DNA of 64,000 nt from an uncultured Christensenella sp. (GCA_910577815.1 CAJTNO010000003.1:186001-250000); one strand, 5' to 3'; shown: positions 16,623 through 25,202, numbered from the stretch's first letter. Notes: generated from the sequence alone by a model not told the origin. Numbers and translations are program-made.

Positions 16623-17900
16623 TTAATCATCTAACGTCGGAGTATCAGTCGTTACAATATTTTCATCGTTAGCGTTCCCAACCGTTTCGTTCAAACCTTT
16701 AGATACCGCATCCTTTAAATCATTCGTATTTGATATGTTTATTTCATTTTGTTCAGTTGCAGAATTGCCACGCTTAGATATCTCAAAAATACGGTTTTCG
16801 TTATCCTGCGAGATAGATATCTCTATTATTTTACCTTTTAGGCTATCAAACTTATTCCATTCGATAACCGTTACCGCCTCATCGTCAAAGCAATCCTCTA
16901 CGCCCAACTCGGCAAGCTCGTCTGAACTCTCAACCCTGTACATATCCAAATGGTTTAATTTAATACGACCGCTATCGTATGTGTTGAGTATAGTAAACGT
17001 GGGGCTTGTAACTTCTTCCTGTATACCCAATGACTTTGCAAGTCCTTTAGTAAAAGTAGTCTTGCCTGCGCCAAGCTCGCCGCTGAGAAGAATTACCTCG
17101 CCTCCGTCCAGCATATTTGCAACCTTATCGGCAAGAGCATATGTATCTGCTTCTGTTTTTACCTTATGTTTTCCGTATACTTTATCCTTTCGCAAGCTAT
17201 CGCCCTCCCAATGCAGCAACACGCTCAATCTCTTGTAAAGCACAAATGTCAGCGCAGACATTATTATACATCTGATTAAATTAAAAGGCAACACGGCAAG
17301 AGGCAAATAATAAGCATAAAAATTATCGACTGTAACATTTTTATACAATGCGCTTACCATACCTATTATTGCTTCAAATCCGAATGCCTTGGCATAAAAA
17401 GGTATAGAGATAAATCTATTTACAATTAGTCCCGCCCCAACAAACGCACACGTGCCTACAAGCAAACCTATAAACGCGTGCTTTTTATCCTTTTTAATAC
17501 TGTAGATAATAGATGCGGGAAGCACAAGCGCAATTCCCATAAGTATATCTGTGGCTTCGCCGACATAGGCGGTACCCGTCATAGGAAATTTAAATAAGCA
17601 TTTTAAAATTATGACCAAGCAGCCGCTGACAGGTCCCATAGAAAATCCTGCAAGCAAAGCGGGAAGCTCGGAAATCTGCATATCCAAAAAGCTTGGAAAC
17701 ATAAACGGCAAGCTGAATTTGGCAAAGGCATACAGAATAAACGATATTGCCGTTAGTATTGCTATTTTGGCAACATATGACGCCGAAAATTTGGGATTGG
17801 CAAACTTTTTAATGCTGTTTTTAAACGAAACACCGAGCTTTGAAGCTACGTTCTCGTTTTTCATCGCCGAAGCGCCGTTGCCAGACTGTTGCTTTTCCAT
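16623..17900 (-). CDS. Fusion: riboflavin ECF transporter RibU-like + TsaE ATPase
   Basis: A 425-residue two-part protein. Residues 40-230 form a six-helix ECF-type substrate-binding membrane protein resembling RibU (LDMQISELPALLAGFSMGP, then FKFPMTGTAYVGE). Residues 245-375 are a complete TsaE: Walker A GELGAGKTT (274-282), SPTFTILNTY (299-308), HLDMYR (317-322), IEWNKF (346-351). Residues 378-425 form a polar disordered tail. TsaE energises the TsaBDE t6A complex. Both halves look intact with no stop or frameshift between them. An FMN riboswitch immediately upstream supports riboflavin as the transport substrate and would also place tsaE under FMN control. Confidence 0.85.
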   Translation of the reverse strand: MEKQQSGNGASAMKNENVASKLGVSFKNSIKKFANPKFSASYVAKIAILTAISFILYAFAKFSLPFMFPSFLDMQISELPALLAGFSMGPVSGCLVIILKCLFKFPMTGTAYVGEATDILMGIALVLPASIIYSIKKDKKHAFIGLLVGTCAFVGAGLIVNRFISIPFYAKAFGFEAIIGMVSALYKNVTVDNFYAYYLPLAVLPFNLIRCIIMSALTFVLYKRLSVLLHWEGDSLRKDKVYGKHKVKTEADTYALADKVANMLDGGEVILLSGELGAGKTTFTKGLAKSLGIQEEVTSPTFTILNTYDSGRIKLNHLDMYRVESSDELAELGVEDCFDDEAVTVIEWNKFDSLKGKIIEISISQDNENRIFEISKRGNSATEQNEINISNTNDLKDAVSKGLNETVGNANDENIVTTDTPTLDD

Positions 17901-17901
17901 A

Positions 17902-17925
17902 AAAAAACCTCGAATACATCGAGGC
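17902..17925 (-). terminator. Riboswitch expression platform: terminator overlapping the RBS
   Basis: Stem CCTCGA/TCGAGG (17908-17913 with 17919-17924), followed on the minus strand by seven T and then the ATG at 17900. The only SD-like GAGG is in the 3' arm, so the hairpin could stop transcription and also mask the ribosome site. Confidence 0.75.
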
Positions 17926-17963
17926 GCGCAAATGGACGTAAATATTGCGTATTTTTACATCCG

Positions 17964-18067
17964 CTTCTTTCATCCGGACTATACCGTCGGTTTGGGAATT
18001 GCACCCAATCAACCTAAAAAGGCTCGCGGACTATACCGCCGGTGAGGATTTTCACCTCGCCCCGAAG
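17964..18067 (-). ncRNA. FMN riboswitch (RFN element)
   Basis: Minus-strand RNA with the conserved FMN aptamer pieces: 5' CTTCGGGGCGAGGTGAAAAT, then CGGCGGTATAGTCCGCGAG, GGTGCAATTCCC, CCGACGGTATAGTCCGGATG and the closing GAAAGAAG. All six helices can be traced. FMN binding normally turns off riboflavin genes. The downstream terminator and start codon belong to the ribU-like/tsaE fusion. Confidence 0.95.
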
Positions 18068-18075
18068 CAATTATT

Positions 18076-18104
18076 ATCTTAATCACATTATACGCCCCTG
18101 TCAA
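18076..18104 (-). promoter_or_regulatory. Promoter of the FMN riboswitch transcript
   Basis: Minus strand: -35 TTGACA (18099-18104), a 17-bp spacer, -10 TAAGAT (18076-18081). Predicted initiation near 18069 coincides with the first bases of the aptamer. Confidence 0.75.
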
Positions 18105-18153
18105 CAATTTTGCGAAAATTATTAAAAAAACAAATTTTGTCAACACTAAGCAT

Positions 18154-18483
18154 ATGACGATGATAACAACCGTAGATATTCAACCAAGCGAAAACGTGTT
18201 CGGCATTGAGGATATGGTTTCATACGCCTTGCAACACGAATTTGTACTCGGCGCGCGCGCATTTGAATACAACGACACTTTTGTACTTGCAATACTTGCC
18301 ACTCCGTTCTGTCTTAAAAGCGAGCGCGATAACGCAAAGCTTCAGCTTACAGAAAGTCTGAAATCCTTATTAGGGGATAAAAATTTTATTATAACCTTTG
18401 ATATGCAGGTATACAGAAATGTTCAGAACGAGCTTGACGAACAGACGAAAGCATATTTGTTAAATCTCGCAAAACAGCGTTAA
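18154..18483 (+). CDS. Small protein of unknown function
   Basis: Not recognised. 109 residues, no signal peptide or membrane segment, with alternating strand/helix character: FEYNDTFVLAILATPF looks like two beta strands, followed by a long amphipathic helix (LKSERDNAKLQLTESLKSLL) and a further strand IITFDMQVYRN. It superficially recalls YhcN/YlaJ-type sporulation domains, which I cannot confirm. The start is uncertain: ATGs at 18154 and 18160 both lack an SD. It is divergent from the FMN-riboswitch operon and convergent with rsfS. Confidence 0.55.
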   Translation: MTMITTVDIQPSENVFGIEDMVSYALQHEFVLGARAFEYNDTFVLAILATPFCLKSERDNAKLQLTESLKSLLGDKNFIITFDMQVYRNVQNELDEQTKAYLLNLAKQR

Positions 18484-18496
18484 AAGCGCATAAAAT

Positions 18497-18543
18497 CGGG
18501 CAAAGTATTATAAAAATCACATAAATTTATAGCACTTTGCCCG
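18497..18543. terminator. Long-stem bidirectional terminator before rsfS end
   Basis: CGGGCAAAGT (18497-18506) pairs perfectly with ACTTTGCCCG (18534-18543); inner bases extend the stem to about 17 imperfect pairs around an AT-rich loop. It lies between the converging ends of gene 18154 and rsfS. Confidence 0.6.
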
Positions 18544-18552
18544 TAAATTATT

Positions 18553-18906
18553 TTAATTTTCCGAATTATACTTTTGAATATTGTTTCCGTCCGACCACAA
18601 TTTTTCAAGACAATAGAACATACGCGTTTCGTCATTGAAGATATGCACTATAACCCCACCGTAATCGAGAACAGCCCATTTACTGTCGGACATACCGTCT
18701 GAGTGCGTAGGAGTAATACCCTCCTCCTTAAGTCTGTCCTCCACAAACTCAGCAAGCGCTTTTACCTGCTTTGTACTCTTTGCCGTACAAATGACAAAGT
18801 AATCCGTCATAACCGTAAGATGCTCTACGTCAAGTACGGTGATATCCACGGCTTTATGCTCGTCAAGCTCTTTGCAGATAATATCTTTCATTTCGATTGA
18901 TTCCAT
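18553..18906 (-). CDS. rsfS: RsfS, ribosomal silencing factor
   Basis: Binds ribosomal protein L14 and blocks subunit joining when nutrients are scarce. Motifs: AVDITVLDVEHLTVMTDYFV, STKQVKALAEFVEDRL, and DYGGVIVHIF near the C-terminus. The frame can be read from an ATG at 18963 that overlaps the nadD-yqeK stop (ATGA), but GGAGGG before the ATG at 18906 and the family's N-terminus point to the 117-residue form. Gene order nadD-yqeK-rsfS matches other Firmicutes. Confidence 0.92.
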   Translation of the reverse strand: MESIEMKDIICKELDEHKAVDITVLDVEHLTVMTDYFVICTAKSTKQVKALAEFVEDRLKEEGITPTHSDGMSDSKWAVLDYGGVIVHIFNDETRMFYCLEKLWSDGNNIQKYNSEN

Positions 18907-18959
18907 AGTTCCCTCCAGAATGTTCTTATGTATATTTAGTATTTCCAAAGACGCAAGCG

Positions 18960-20084
18960 TCATTCGTTATCATTATCTATATAGTATTTATAGGCGTCGA
19001 GCGTGAGCGAATATATTGCTCCGCCCTTTGCTTTCAGTTTGTTATATGTGTAATCAAGCGTTGCGAGAAAGCCCGCCTCAAAATCTTTTTTTGCTATCTC
19101 TCTGAGCTTCGGAATAGGCGCGTACTCCCTGTCGTCGGACAAGCTGTCCGCAGTATATATAAGCTTTTCAAGCTTAGTCATATCTGCTTTTGCCGTTGTA
19201 TGGTAGCGAATTGCGTCGAGAATGCAACCATCCTCTATACCGAAATCGCGTTTAGCCTTTTCAGCGCCTAAAAACTGATGCAGCACAGGAGTTCCTATAG
19301 CGTCCTCAGGCACATTTAAGCCATCTACCGACGGACGTTGTTTAGCGTTGTCGTGCAGCAATGCAGACAGAAATACACGGTTAAAATTCTGTTGCAAATG
19401 GTGCTTGGAATTGAAATCCACCGCTCTTTTAACCACCGCTATGCTATGTGTAAACAATTCTTCCGTCTGATAGCTTTTCAGCTGCATTACCTTAGACCTG
19501 TAATTTTCAAATAACCCACGAAATTTTATCGCTTCCATTACCTTGACAGGTATTTCGTCCACATATTCGCCAAGCAGCAACCTCGCCTTGATTAAAGACG
19601 ACGATATGTCCCTCCCCTTGTAATTAAGCACGGTAAAATCTCCGCCATAGCTGTTTTTCAGTTCATCAACTTTTTTTTGAGTATCGCCGTAGCCCTCTCG
19701 GGATACTACCGCGATAGGACAGACATTTGCTACTATATCCGGTCTGTGCCAGGTATCGAAGTGCGCAATGCTGTCGCCGCCAATAAGATAAACTATATCT
19801 CCGTACTTTTGTTTAAGTATAGGCAAAACCTCGCTTGAATAGTTATTACAGCCTCTATCACGTTCTATGGTATCTATTTTTACGTCGAAGCCTTCAAACG
19901 CAATCTTCGCAAGCGCGCATCGTTCGTCAAACGTCAAAAAGCCCTCGCTCTTGTGCGGAGGCAAATACGTAGGCACAAGCACGACGGAGGCTATATCAAG
20001 CGTCCGCATAGCATATCTGCACATTTCTACGTGTTCGTTGTGCGGAGGGTCGAAGGCTCCTCCGAATATAAGCGTCTTTGACAT
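18960..20084 (-). CDS. nadD: Fusion: NadD adenylyltransferase + YqeK HD phosphohydrolase
   Basis: Residues 1-195 are nicotinate-nucleotide adenylyltransferase, which makes deamido-NAD: GGAFDPPHNEH (8-18), the SSSLIKAR nucleotide-binding segment (161-168). Residues 200-374 are a YqeK-type HD domain, a family that hydrolyses diadenosine tetraphosphate: HSIAVV with His213, LLHDNAK with His244-Asp245, then RYHTTAKADMTKLEKLIYTAD. In B. subtilis these are adjacent separate genes; here they are one uninterrupted frame. The fusion couples NAD synthesis with removal of a nucleotide alarmone. Confidence 0.92.
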   Translation of the reverse strand: MSKTLIFGGAFDPPHNEHVEMCRYAMRTLDIASVVLVPTYLPPHKSEGFLTFDERCALAKIAFEGFDVKIDTIERDRGCNNYSSEVLPILKQKYGDIVYLIGGDSIAHFDTWHRPDIVANVCPIAVVSREGYGDTQKKVDELKNSYGGDFTVLNYKGRDISSSLIKARLLLGEYVDEIPVKVMEAIKFRGLFENYRSKVMQLKSYQTEELFTHSIAVVKRAVDFNSKHHLQQNFNRVFLSALLHDNAKQRPSVDGLNVPEDAIGTPVLHQFLGAEKAKRDFGIEDGCILDAIRYHTTAKADMTKLEKLIYTADSLSDDREYAPIPKLREIAKKDFEAGFLATLDYTYNKLKAKGGAIYSLTLDAYKYYIDNDNE

Positions 20085-20175
20085 ATTTTTATTATACTAA
20101 ATAAATCCGCACAATTCAATAGATTAAATCGCCGTTTAAAGTTTTCAGCTCTTAAATTTTGGCAATAATCGTACT

Positions 20176-21012
20176 ATGGCTAAAATTCTGGATTATTTTT
20201 CAATGTCGTTCGTGCTGATGCTGCTTACATTTGTATGGGCTACTCTTGCGTTTAAAAATTGGATAGGCGCATTGATTTTTTCCATTGCTTTTACGGCAGT
20301 TATTATAATTACAGTTAAATACATACTTTCAAAGAGAAACAGACCTTATTCGTACGAGCGTCTTGCTTTGGAATTTTCAATACGCGGAAACGAATACGTT
20401 ATCAGTCTTCTAAAAAGCGTTTTAAAATACGGATACCTTGATTGCGGAAAAAATTACATCGTACTTGACGATTGTGTAATTATATCCGCTTATAAGTTCT
20501 CGATGCTTACAATCGGCGATATGGGCGCAATATGCGAGCTTGCGCAGAAATTCAAGGATAAAAGAGTTTACGTATTTGCTCGCGGAATAGACAGACGCGC
20601 CTATTCGATAGTTCAGCTCGAAAACGTCAAGTTTTCGCTTATAAAGATAAAGACTGTTTATAAATTCCTGTTACGACACGATGCGTTACCAGATTTAAAG
20701 CCTATCAAAAACAAATTTTCGTTACGCGCGTTTTTCGACGCCGTGCTTTGTCGCTCGAATTTCAAGTCTTATGCGTTTTCGGGCACGATTTTAATACTTG
20801 TATCTTTTATTACTCCTTTAAAAATATATTATATAATTTTCGGAAGCATATCATTGATTTTCGCATTACTTACGCTTACTCCGCTCGGCAACGGTACGCT
20901 GATGTCGCCGAAGGTGATTTCCGATTTGGAGAATGCCGCCAACGCAAATAATAATCAAATTACTATAGACGAGCTACTGAATAAAGACGAAACTGAAAAC
21001 ACTGAAAAATAA
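20176..21012 (+). CDS. Membrane protein of unknown function
   Basis: Not recognised. 278 residues. Two membrane segments occur near the N-terminus (about 9-27 and 30-50). A soluble middle part (about 55-175) has beta-alpha character (KNYIVLDDCVIISAYKFSMLTIGDMGAICELA). Two more membrane segments follow at about 202-240, then an Asn/Glu-rich tail. Four-helix topology with cytosolic ends is likely. There is no SD; an AATAAT -10-like box (20164-20169) ends six bases before the ATG, suggesting a leaderless transcript. It sits on the opposite strand between obg and nadD, genes that are often neighbours. Confidence 0.6.
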   Translation: MAKILDYFSMSFVLMLLTFVWATLAFKNWIGALIFSIAFTAVIIITVKYILSKRNRPYSYERLALEFSIRGNEYVISLLKSVLKYGYLDCGKNYIVLDDCVIISAYKFSMLTIGDMGAICELAQKFKDKRVYVFARGIDRRAYSIVQLENVKFSLIKIKTVYKFLLRHDALPDLKPIKNKFSLRAFFDAVLCRSNFKSYAFSGTILILVSFITPLKIYYIIFGSISLIFALLTLTPLGNGTLMSPKVISDLENAANANNNQITIDELLNKDETENTEK

Positions 21013-21058
21013 AGGAGCGATTTTAATGTTATCACCAACAATTAAAACCGCTCTTTAT
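21011..21058. terminator. Bidirectional hairpin between gene 20176 and obg
   Basis: AAAGGAGCGATTTTAATGTT (21011-21030) is nearly the reverse complement of 21037-21056, with one wobble and one bulge. AT-rich runs flank both ends of the two convergent genes. Confidence 0.6.
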
Positions 21059-21071
21059 TAAAAAATTTAAA

Positions 21072-22334
21072 CTAATCTATCCATTCAAATTCAAGGTCGC
21101 CGATAACCACTACGTCACCTTCTTTCATTCCTCGCTTCTTCAGCTCGGATATTACGCCTCTGTCCTTAAGCACCTTTTGGAAAAATGCAAAGCTGTCTTC
21201 AGATGATATTGTAACATTTTGGATAAGAAAGTCCACAAGACCGCCGTCGACAAAGAACGAGCCGTCGGGAAGTCTTGAAACCGTAAATTTCTGATTGGCT
21301 TTCTCCTCCAATTCGAAATCCTCGTCACGCGGAATACGCGCAGGCGGAGGCAGCTCGTCAACTTTTTCCTTTATGACCTTAAGCAGCTCGTCTATGCCGG
21401 TACGCATAATCGAAGAAATTACAAACACTTTTTTTCCCGTTGCTTTTTCAAATTTCTCAACGCAATCGTTATTTTCAAGCAAATCCGCTTTACTTGCGAC
21501 TACAATCTGCGGAATTTCCGCAAGCTTAGTGCTGTAGGTTGCAAGCTCGTTGTTAATCTTATTGAAATCATCAACGGGGTCTCTGCCCTCGCTTCCGCTG
21601 ATATCCACAATGTGAACTATTACGCGCACACGTTCGATATGACGCAAAAAATAATGTCCGAGTCCCGCGCCCTCGCTTGCGCCCTCGATAAGTCCCGGAA
21701 TATCGGCAATAACAAAGCTGTCGTCGTACATCTGCACAACTCCGAGGTTGGGATTGAGAGTTGTAAAATGATAGTTTGCAATCTTAGGCTTGGCGGACGT
21801 AAGCACGCTGAGCAGCGTTGACTTGCCTACGTTGGGAAATCCTACAAGTCCGACGTCGGCAATCGTCTTCAGCTCAAGCGTAACGCGATGCTCCTCTGTG
21901 CGCTCTCCCAGCTGTGAAAACGACGGCGCTTGCCTTTTGGAGTGAGCAAAGCGGTTATTTCCCTTACCTCCGCGTCCTCCTTTTAACACCACTATCTGCT
22001 CGCCGTCTTCAAACAGGTCGCAGACAACCTTGCCGCTTTCCGTATCGCGCACCACGGTTCCCATAGGCACCTTTATATAGAGAGGCTCTGCGGATTTTCC
22101 CGTACAGTTTTTAGCCTCGCCGTCGTTTCCGTTTTGCGCGCGGTAAAATTTCTGATATCTGAAATCGATAAGCGTATTCATATTTTTGTCCGCGACAAAA
22201 ATCACGTCTCCGCCGTTGCCGCCGTCTCCGCCGTCCGGTCCGCCGTTCGGCACATATTTCTCACGGTGAAAGGACACCTTTCCGTTGCCGCCGTCACCCG
22301 CTTTTATTATTATCTTTACGTAATCGAGAAACAT
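21072..22334 (-). CDS. obg: Obg/CgtA GTPase
   Basis: Essential GTPase in 50S assembly and stress signalling. The Gly-rich Obg fold occupies residues 1-158 (NGGPDGGDGGNGGDVIF). The G domain follows with GFPNVGKST (165-173), DIPGLIEGAS and a SKAD G4 motif. The OCT domain closes the protein from about 345 (FTVSRLPDGSFFVDGG to VVIGDLEFEW). 420 residues, typical of Firmicutes. A start other than the ATG at 22334 is not suggested by the sequence. In many relatives it is followed by nadD; here an unrelated plus-strand gene intervenes. Confidence 0.95.
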   Translation of the reverse strand: MFLDYVKIIIKAGDGGNGKVSFHREKYVPNGGPDGGDGGNGGDVIFVADKNMNTLIDFRYQKFYRAQNGNDGEAKNCTGKSAEPLYIKVPMGTVVRDTESGKVVCDLFEDGEQIVVLKGGRGGKGNNRFAHSKRQAPSFSQLGERTEEHRVTLELKTIADVGLVGFPNVGKSTLLSVLTSAKPKIANYHFTTLNPNLGVVQMYDDSFVIADIPGLIEGASEGAGLGHYFLRHIERVRVIVHIVDISGSEGRDPVDDFNKINNELATYSTKLAEIPQIVVASKADLLENNDCVEKFEKATGKKVFVISSIMRTGIDELLKVIKEKVDELPPPARIPRDEDFELEEKANQKFTVSRLPDGSFFVDGGLVDFLIQNVTISSEDSFAFFQKVLKDRGVISELKKRGMKEGDVVVIGDLEFEWID

Positions 22335-22344
22335 AGTATTTCCT

Positions 22345-23724
22345 TTATCTTGATTTTTTGTAGTCCTCTATTATTGCCTGAGCAGAACGCTTTCCCGCGC
22401 CCATTGCGAGAATAACCGTAGCCGCTCCCGTCATCGCGTCGCCGCCCGCATACAAGCCCTTTATATTGGTACGACCGTATTCGTCGGCTATTATAGTACC
22501 CTTAGGCGTGGTGGCAAGCTCGGGCATACTGTTTTTTATAATCGGATTGGGAGTAGTCCCCAGCGCGACTATAACCTCGTCGCACTCTATATCAAACTCG
22601 CTTCCCTCTATTTCGTGCGGTCTGCGACGACCGCTCGCGTCAGGCTCACCGAGCTCCATTTTTACGCACCGCATTCCGCTTACGCTGTTATCGCCCAGTA
22701 TTTCAATAGGATTGACAAGCAAATCGAATATAATACCTTCCTCCTCGGCGTGTTCGATTTCCTCCGCTCGTGCGGGCATTTCTTCTCTGCTCCTGCGATA
22801 TACGAGGTGAACCTCCGCGCCCAGCCTGCGTGCGGTTCTCGCGCTGTCCATAGCTACGTTACCCGCACCTACTACAACAACTTTTTTACCGCGAAGCACA
22901 GGCGTTACGGAATCGGATTTATATGCTTTCATCAAATTAAGACGGGTGAGATATTCGTTTGCGGAATAAACTCCACCGAGGTTTTCGCCTTTGATTTTCA
23001 AAAACGACGGCAATCCCGCGCCCGAGCCGATAAATACCGCGTCGTTCTCCTCTAACAACTCGTCTATAAACAAAGTTTTTCCGACTACTACGTCAGTTAC
23101 AATCTTAACGCCAAGCGACACTACGCTGTCTATTTCCTTCTGCACAAGCTCTTTCGGCAGTCTGAACTGCGGAATACCGTACACAAGCACGCCGCCCGCT
23201 TTGTGCAAAGCCTCGTAAACCGTTACGTCCGCTCCGGCTCTTGCCAAATCACCGGCGCAGGATAGCGACGCAGGTCCAGACCCGATAACCGCTACTTTCA
23301 TTCCGTTCTTTTCGGATACGGTCCTGTTTTCAACGGAATTATTCATAGCCCAATCCGCGGCATATCTCTCAAGATTGCCTATCGCGACCGCTCCTCCGAG
23401 CTTGCCTATGCGTACGCAGTACTTTTCGCATTGATTTTCCTGCGGACATACGCGACCGCAAATGGCAGGCAAATTATTGTCCGACTTTATAACGGATATA
23501 GCGCCTTCCATATCTCCGAGCTTTATTCTTTCTATAAAATCGGGAATATGCACCCCAACGGGACAGCCCTTCATACAGGGCGCGTTTTTGCAATGCAAGC
23601 AACGCTCAGCCTCGGCTGCGGCAAGCTCGGGCGTATATCCGAGCGCAACCTCGTCGAAATTGTGTATTCTCTTATCCGCCGCCTGAGCAGGCATAGGATG
23701 TCTTTGAGTTTTCATATCCGCCAT
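22345..23724 (-). CDS. nfnB: NfnB, large subunit of electron-bifurcating ferredoxin:NADP+ oxidoreductase
   Basis: Related to the small subunit of glutamate synthase. Together with NfnA it links NADH and reduced ferredoxin to two NADPH by flavin-based bifurcation. The N-terminal Cys clusters CLHCKNAPCMKGCPV and CGRVCPQENQCEKYC bind two [4Fe-4S] centres. Two Rossmann motifs follow: VIGSGPASLSCAGDLARAG and VVVGAGNVAMDSARTARRLG. The C-terminal motif GLYAGGDAMTGAATVI is the FAD site. 459 residues. It overlaps nfnA by one base (TAATG). A lone GltD-type enzyme is excluded by the nfnA partner; the role in glutamate synthesis is therefore unlikely. Confidence 0.88.
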   Translation of the reverse strand: MADMKTQRHPMPAQAADKRIHNFDEVALGYTPELAAAEAERCLHCKNAPCMKGCPVGVHIPDFIERIKLGDMEGAISVIKSDNNLPAICGRVCPQENQCEKYCVRIGKLGGAVAIGNLERYAADWAMNNSVENRTVSEKNGMKVAVIGSGPASLSCAGDLARAGADVTVYEALHKAGGVLVYGIPQFRLPKELVQKEIDSVVSLGVKIVTDVVVGKTLFIDELLEENDAVFIGSGAGLPSFLKIKGENLGGVYSANEYLTRLNLMKAYKSDSVTPVLRGKKVVVVGAGNVAMDSARTARRLGAEVHLVYRRSREEMPARAEEIEHAEEEGIIFDLLVNPIEILGDNSVSGMRCVKMELGEPDASGRRRPHEIEGSEFDIECDEVIVALGTTPNPIIKNSMPELATTPKGTIIADEYGRTNIKGLYAGGDAMTGAATVILAMGAGKRSAQAIIEDYKKSR

Positions 23725-24554
23725 TATCTACCTCTCAAATTGCACAGATGAGCCTGCTCCTGCTCCCTGTATGTGCGACTGCGCAAAATCGCTTCATCAA
23801 AATCCACGCTGTGGCCGTCGAACTCCGGTCCGTCTATACAGGCATACTTTATTTCTCCGTCTACCGTAAGCCTGCAACAGCCGCACATTCCCGTACCGTC
23901 AACCATAAGCGAATTCATACTGACGACTGTCTTAATACCAAGCTCTTTTGTAAGATTGCAAACCGCTCTCATCATAGGCAGAGGTCCGACGGCAAACACG
24001 CAATCGTAGCTTTTTCCGCCCTCTGCAAGCTGCTTGAGCATATCCGTGACAAATCCCTTATTTCCGTTGGAGCCGTCATCGGTAATAAGATACAGTTTAT
24101 CGCAGGTCCTTTCAAACTCGTCGGTATACATAAGCAAGGATTTATTTCTCGCGCCCACAATTACGTCTACGGACTTACCCTCTGAATGTAATTGCTTTGC
24201 CTGCGGATAAATAACCGCGCTTCCGATACCTCCGCCAACAAGACATACGCGTTTAAACTCCTTCAAATCCGTAGGATTGCCGAGCGGTCCGACGAAATCC
24301 GCCAGAGCATCGCCGACGTTCATTTGCGACAGCTTAACCGTTGTATAGCCTATCTCCTGAACAAGAATACGCACGGTTCCGTTTTCTCGCGAATAGTCGC
24401 ATATGGTAAACGGAACACGCTCTCCCTCGTCGTCCGTGCGCAGAATAATAAACTGTCCCGCAAGACAGTGCTTTACTACAAGCGGAGCATATATCTCATA
24501 CTCGTGAACGTTTTCGGCAAGTTGTCTTTTAGCTACTATTTCAAAATTCTTCAT
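23724..24554 (-). CDS. nfnA: NfnA, small subunit of electron-bifurcating ferredoxin:NADP+ oxidoreductase
   Basis: Ferredoxin-NADP reductase-like subunit with FAD and one [2Fe-2S] centre, similar to PyrK and SudB. The FAD domain contains VPFTICDYS; the NAD(P) site reads CLVGGGIGSAVIYPQAKQL; the iron-sulfur ligands lie in GTGMCGCCRL with a later Cys in YACIDGPEFDGH. 276 residues. It lies directly upstream of nfnB with translational coupling, and six bases after nth. The pair is characteristic of strict anaerobes. Sulfide dehydrogenase SudAB is the close alternative name for the same architecture. Confidence 0.87.
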   Translation of the reverse strand: MKNFEIVAKRQLAENVHEYEIYAPLVVKHCLAGQFIILRTDDEGERVPFTICDYSRENGTVRILVQEIGYTTVKLSQMNVGDALADFVGPLGNPTDLKEFKRVCLVGGGIGSAVIYPQAKQLHSEGKSVDVIVGARNKSLLMYTDEFERTCDKLYLITDDGSNGNKGFVTDMLKQLAEGGKSYDCVFAVGPLPMMRAVCNLTKELGIKTVVSMNSLMVDGTGMCGCCRLTVDGEIKYACIDGPEFDGHSVDFDEAILRSRTYREQEQAHLCNLRGR

Positions 24555-24560
24555 ATACTG

Positions 24561-25196
24561 TCACTTACTCTCCGCGGTGTTCTTTTTATAATGCTTACAG
24601 CACTCCTTGAGCGCGCATATTCCGCATTCGGGCGCACGGGAATGACATACGTATCTTCCGTGAAATATCAGCAAATGATGCAAATGCCCCCACAGCTCCT
24701 CGTCGAAGCCCTGCATCAACTGCTGCTCCGTATTTTCGGGCGTTTTCGCGTCGGCGAGCCCTATCCTGTTTGCAACCCGAAAAACGTGAGTGTCAACGGC
24801 AATAGCGTTTCCGCCGTAGGCAACCGCATAAACTACGTTTGCGGTTTTTCTTCCCACTCCTCTCAGCTGCATAAGCCCTTCTCTCGTTTCAGGCATTCCG
24901 CCAAGCTCGATTATACTCGCGCTAAGCTCCTTGATAGCCTTGGCTTTGTTGTGATAGAATCCGCAGGAGAATATGCGCTGCTCCAGCTCCTCGGTAGGCA
25001 TAGCCACAAACTGCTCCGGCGTATTTGCCACCTTATAAAGCTCCTCTGTAACCTTGTTTACCCGCTTATCCGTACACTGCGCCGACAGAACAACCGCTAC
25101 AAGCAATTCAAAGGGCGAGCCGAAATTCAGCTCGCACTCCGCGTTTTTATGCATTCCGTCTAAAATAGTATATATATTATAATTTTCTTTAGTCAT
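24561..25196 (-). CDS. nth: Endonuclease III, DNA base-excision glycosylase
   Basis: Removes oxidised pyrimidines and cleaves the abasic site. The helix-hairpin-helix LRGVGRKTANVV carries the catalytic Lys; the catalytic Asp is in VDTHVFRV. The C-terminal cysteines follow the C-x6-C-x2-C-x5-C spacing of the [4Fe-4S] loop. The open frame reaches 25235, but a promoter occupies 25203-25231 and its -10 ends six bases before ATG 25196. I therefore start there (212 codons including stop), a leaderless mRNA with no SD. It is followed closely by nfnAB, perhaps in one transcript. Confidence 0.92.
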   Translation of the reverse strand: MTKENYNIYTILDGMHKNAECELNFGSPFELLVAVVLSAQCTDKRVNKVTEELYKVANTPEQFVAMPTEELEQRIFSCGFYHNKAKAIKELSASIIELGGMPETREGLMQLRGVGRKTANVVYAVAYGGNAIAVDTHVFRVANRIGLADAKTPENTEQQLMQGFDEELWGHLHHLLIFHGRYVCHSRAPECGICALKECCKHYKKNTAESK

Positions 25197-25202
25197 ATTG
25201 CC

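Noticed and set aside
18907..18963. Longer start of rsfS overlapping nadD-yqeK by ATGA
   Set aside because: A strong GGAGGG SD and the family N-terminus favour ATG 18906.
24192..25163. Long plus-strand open frame of 323 codons
   Set aside because: Lies antisense to nfnA and nth, whose motifs are complete; low-complexity translation without domain motifs.
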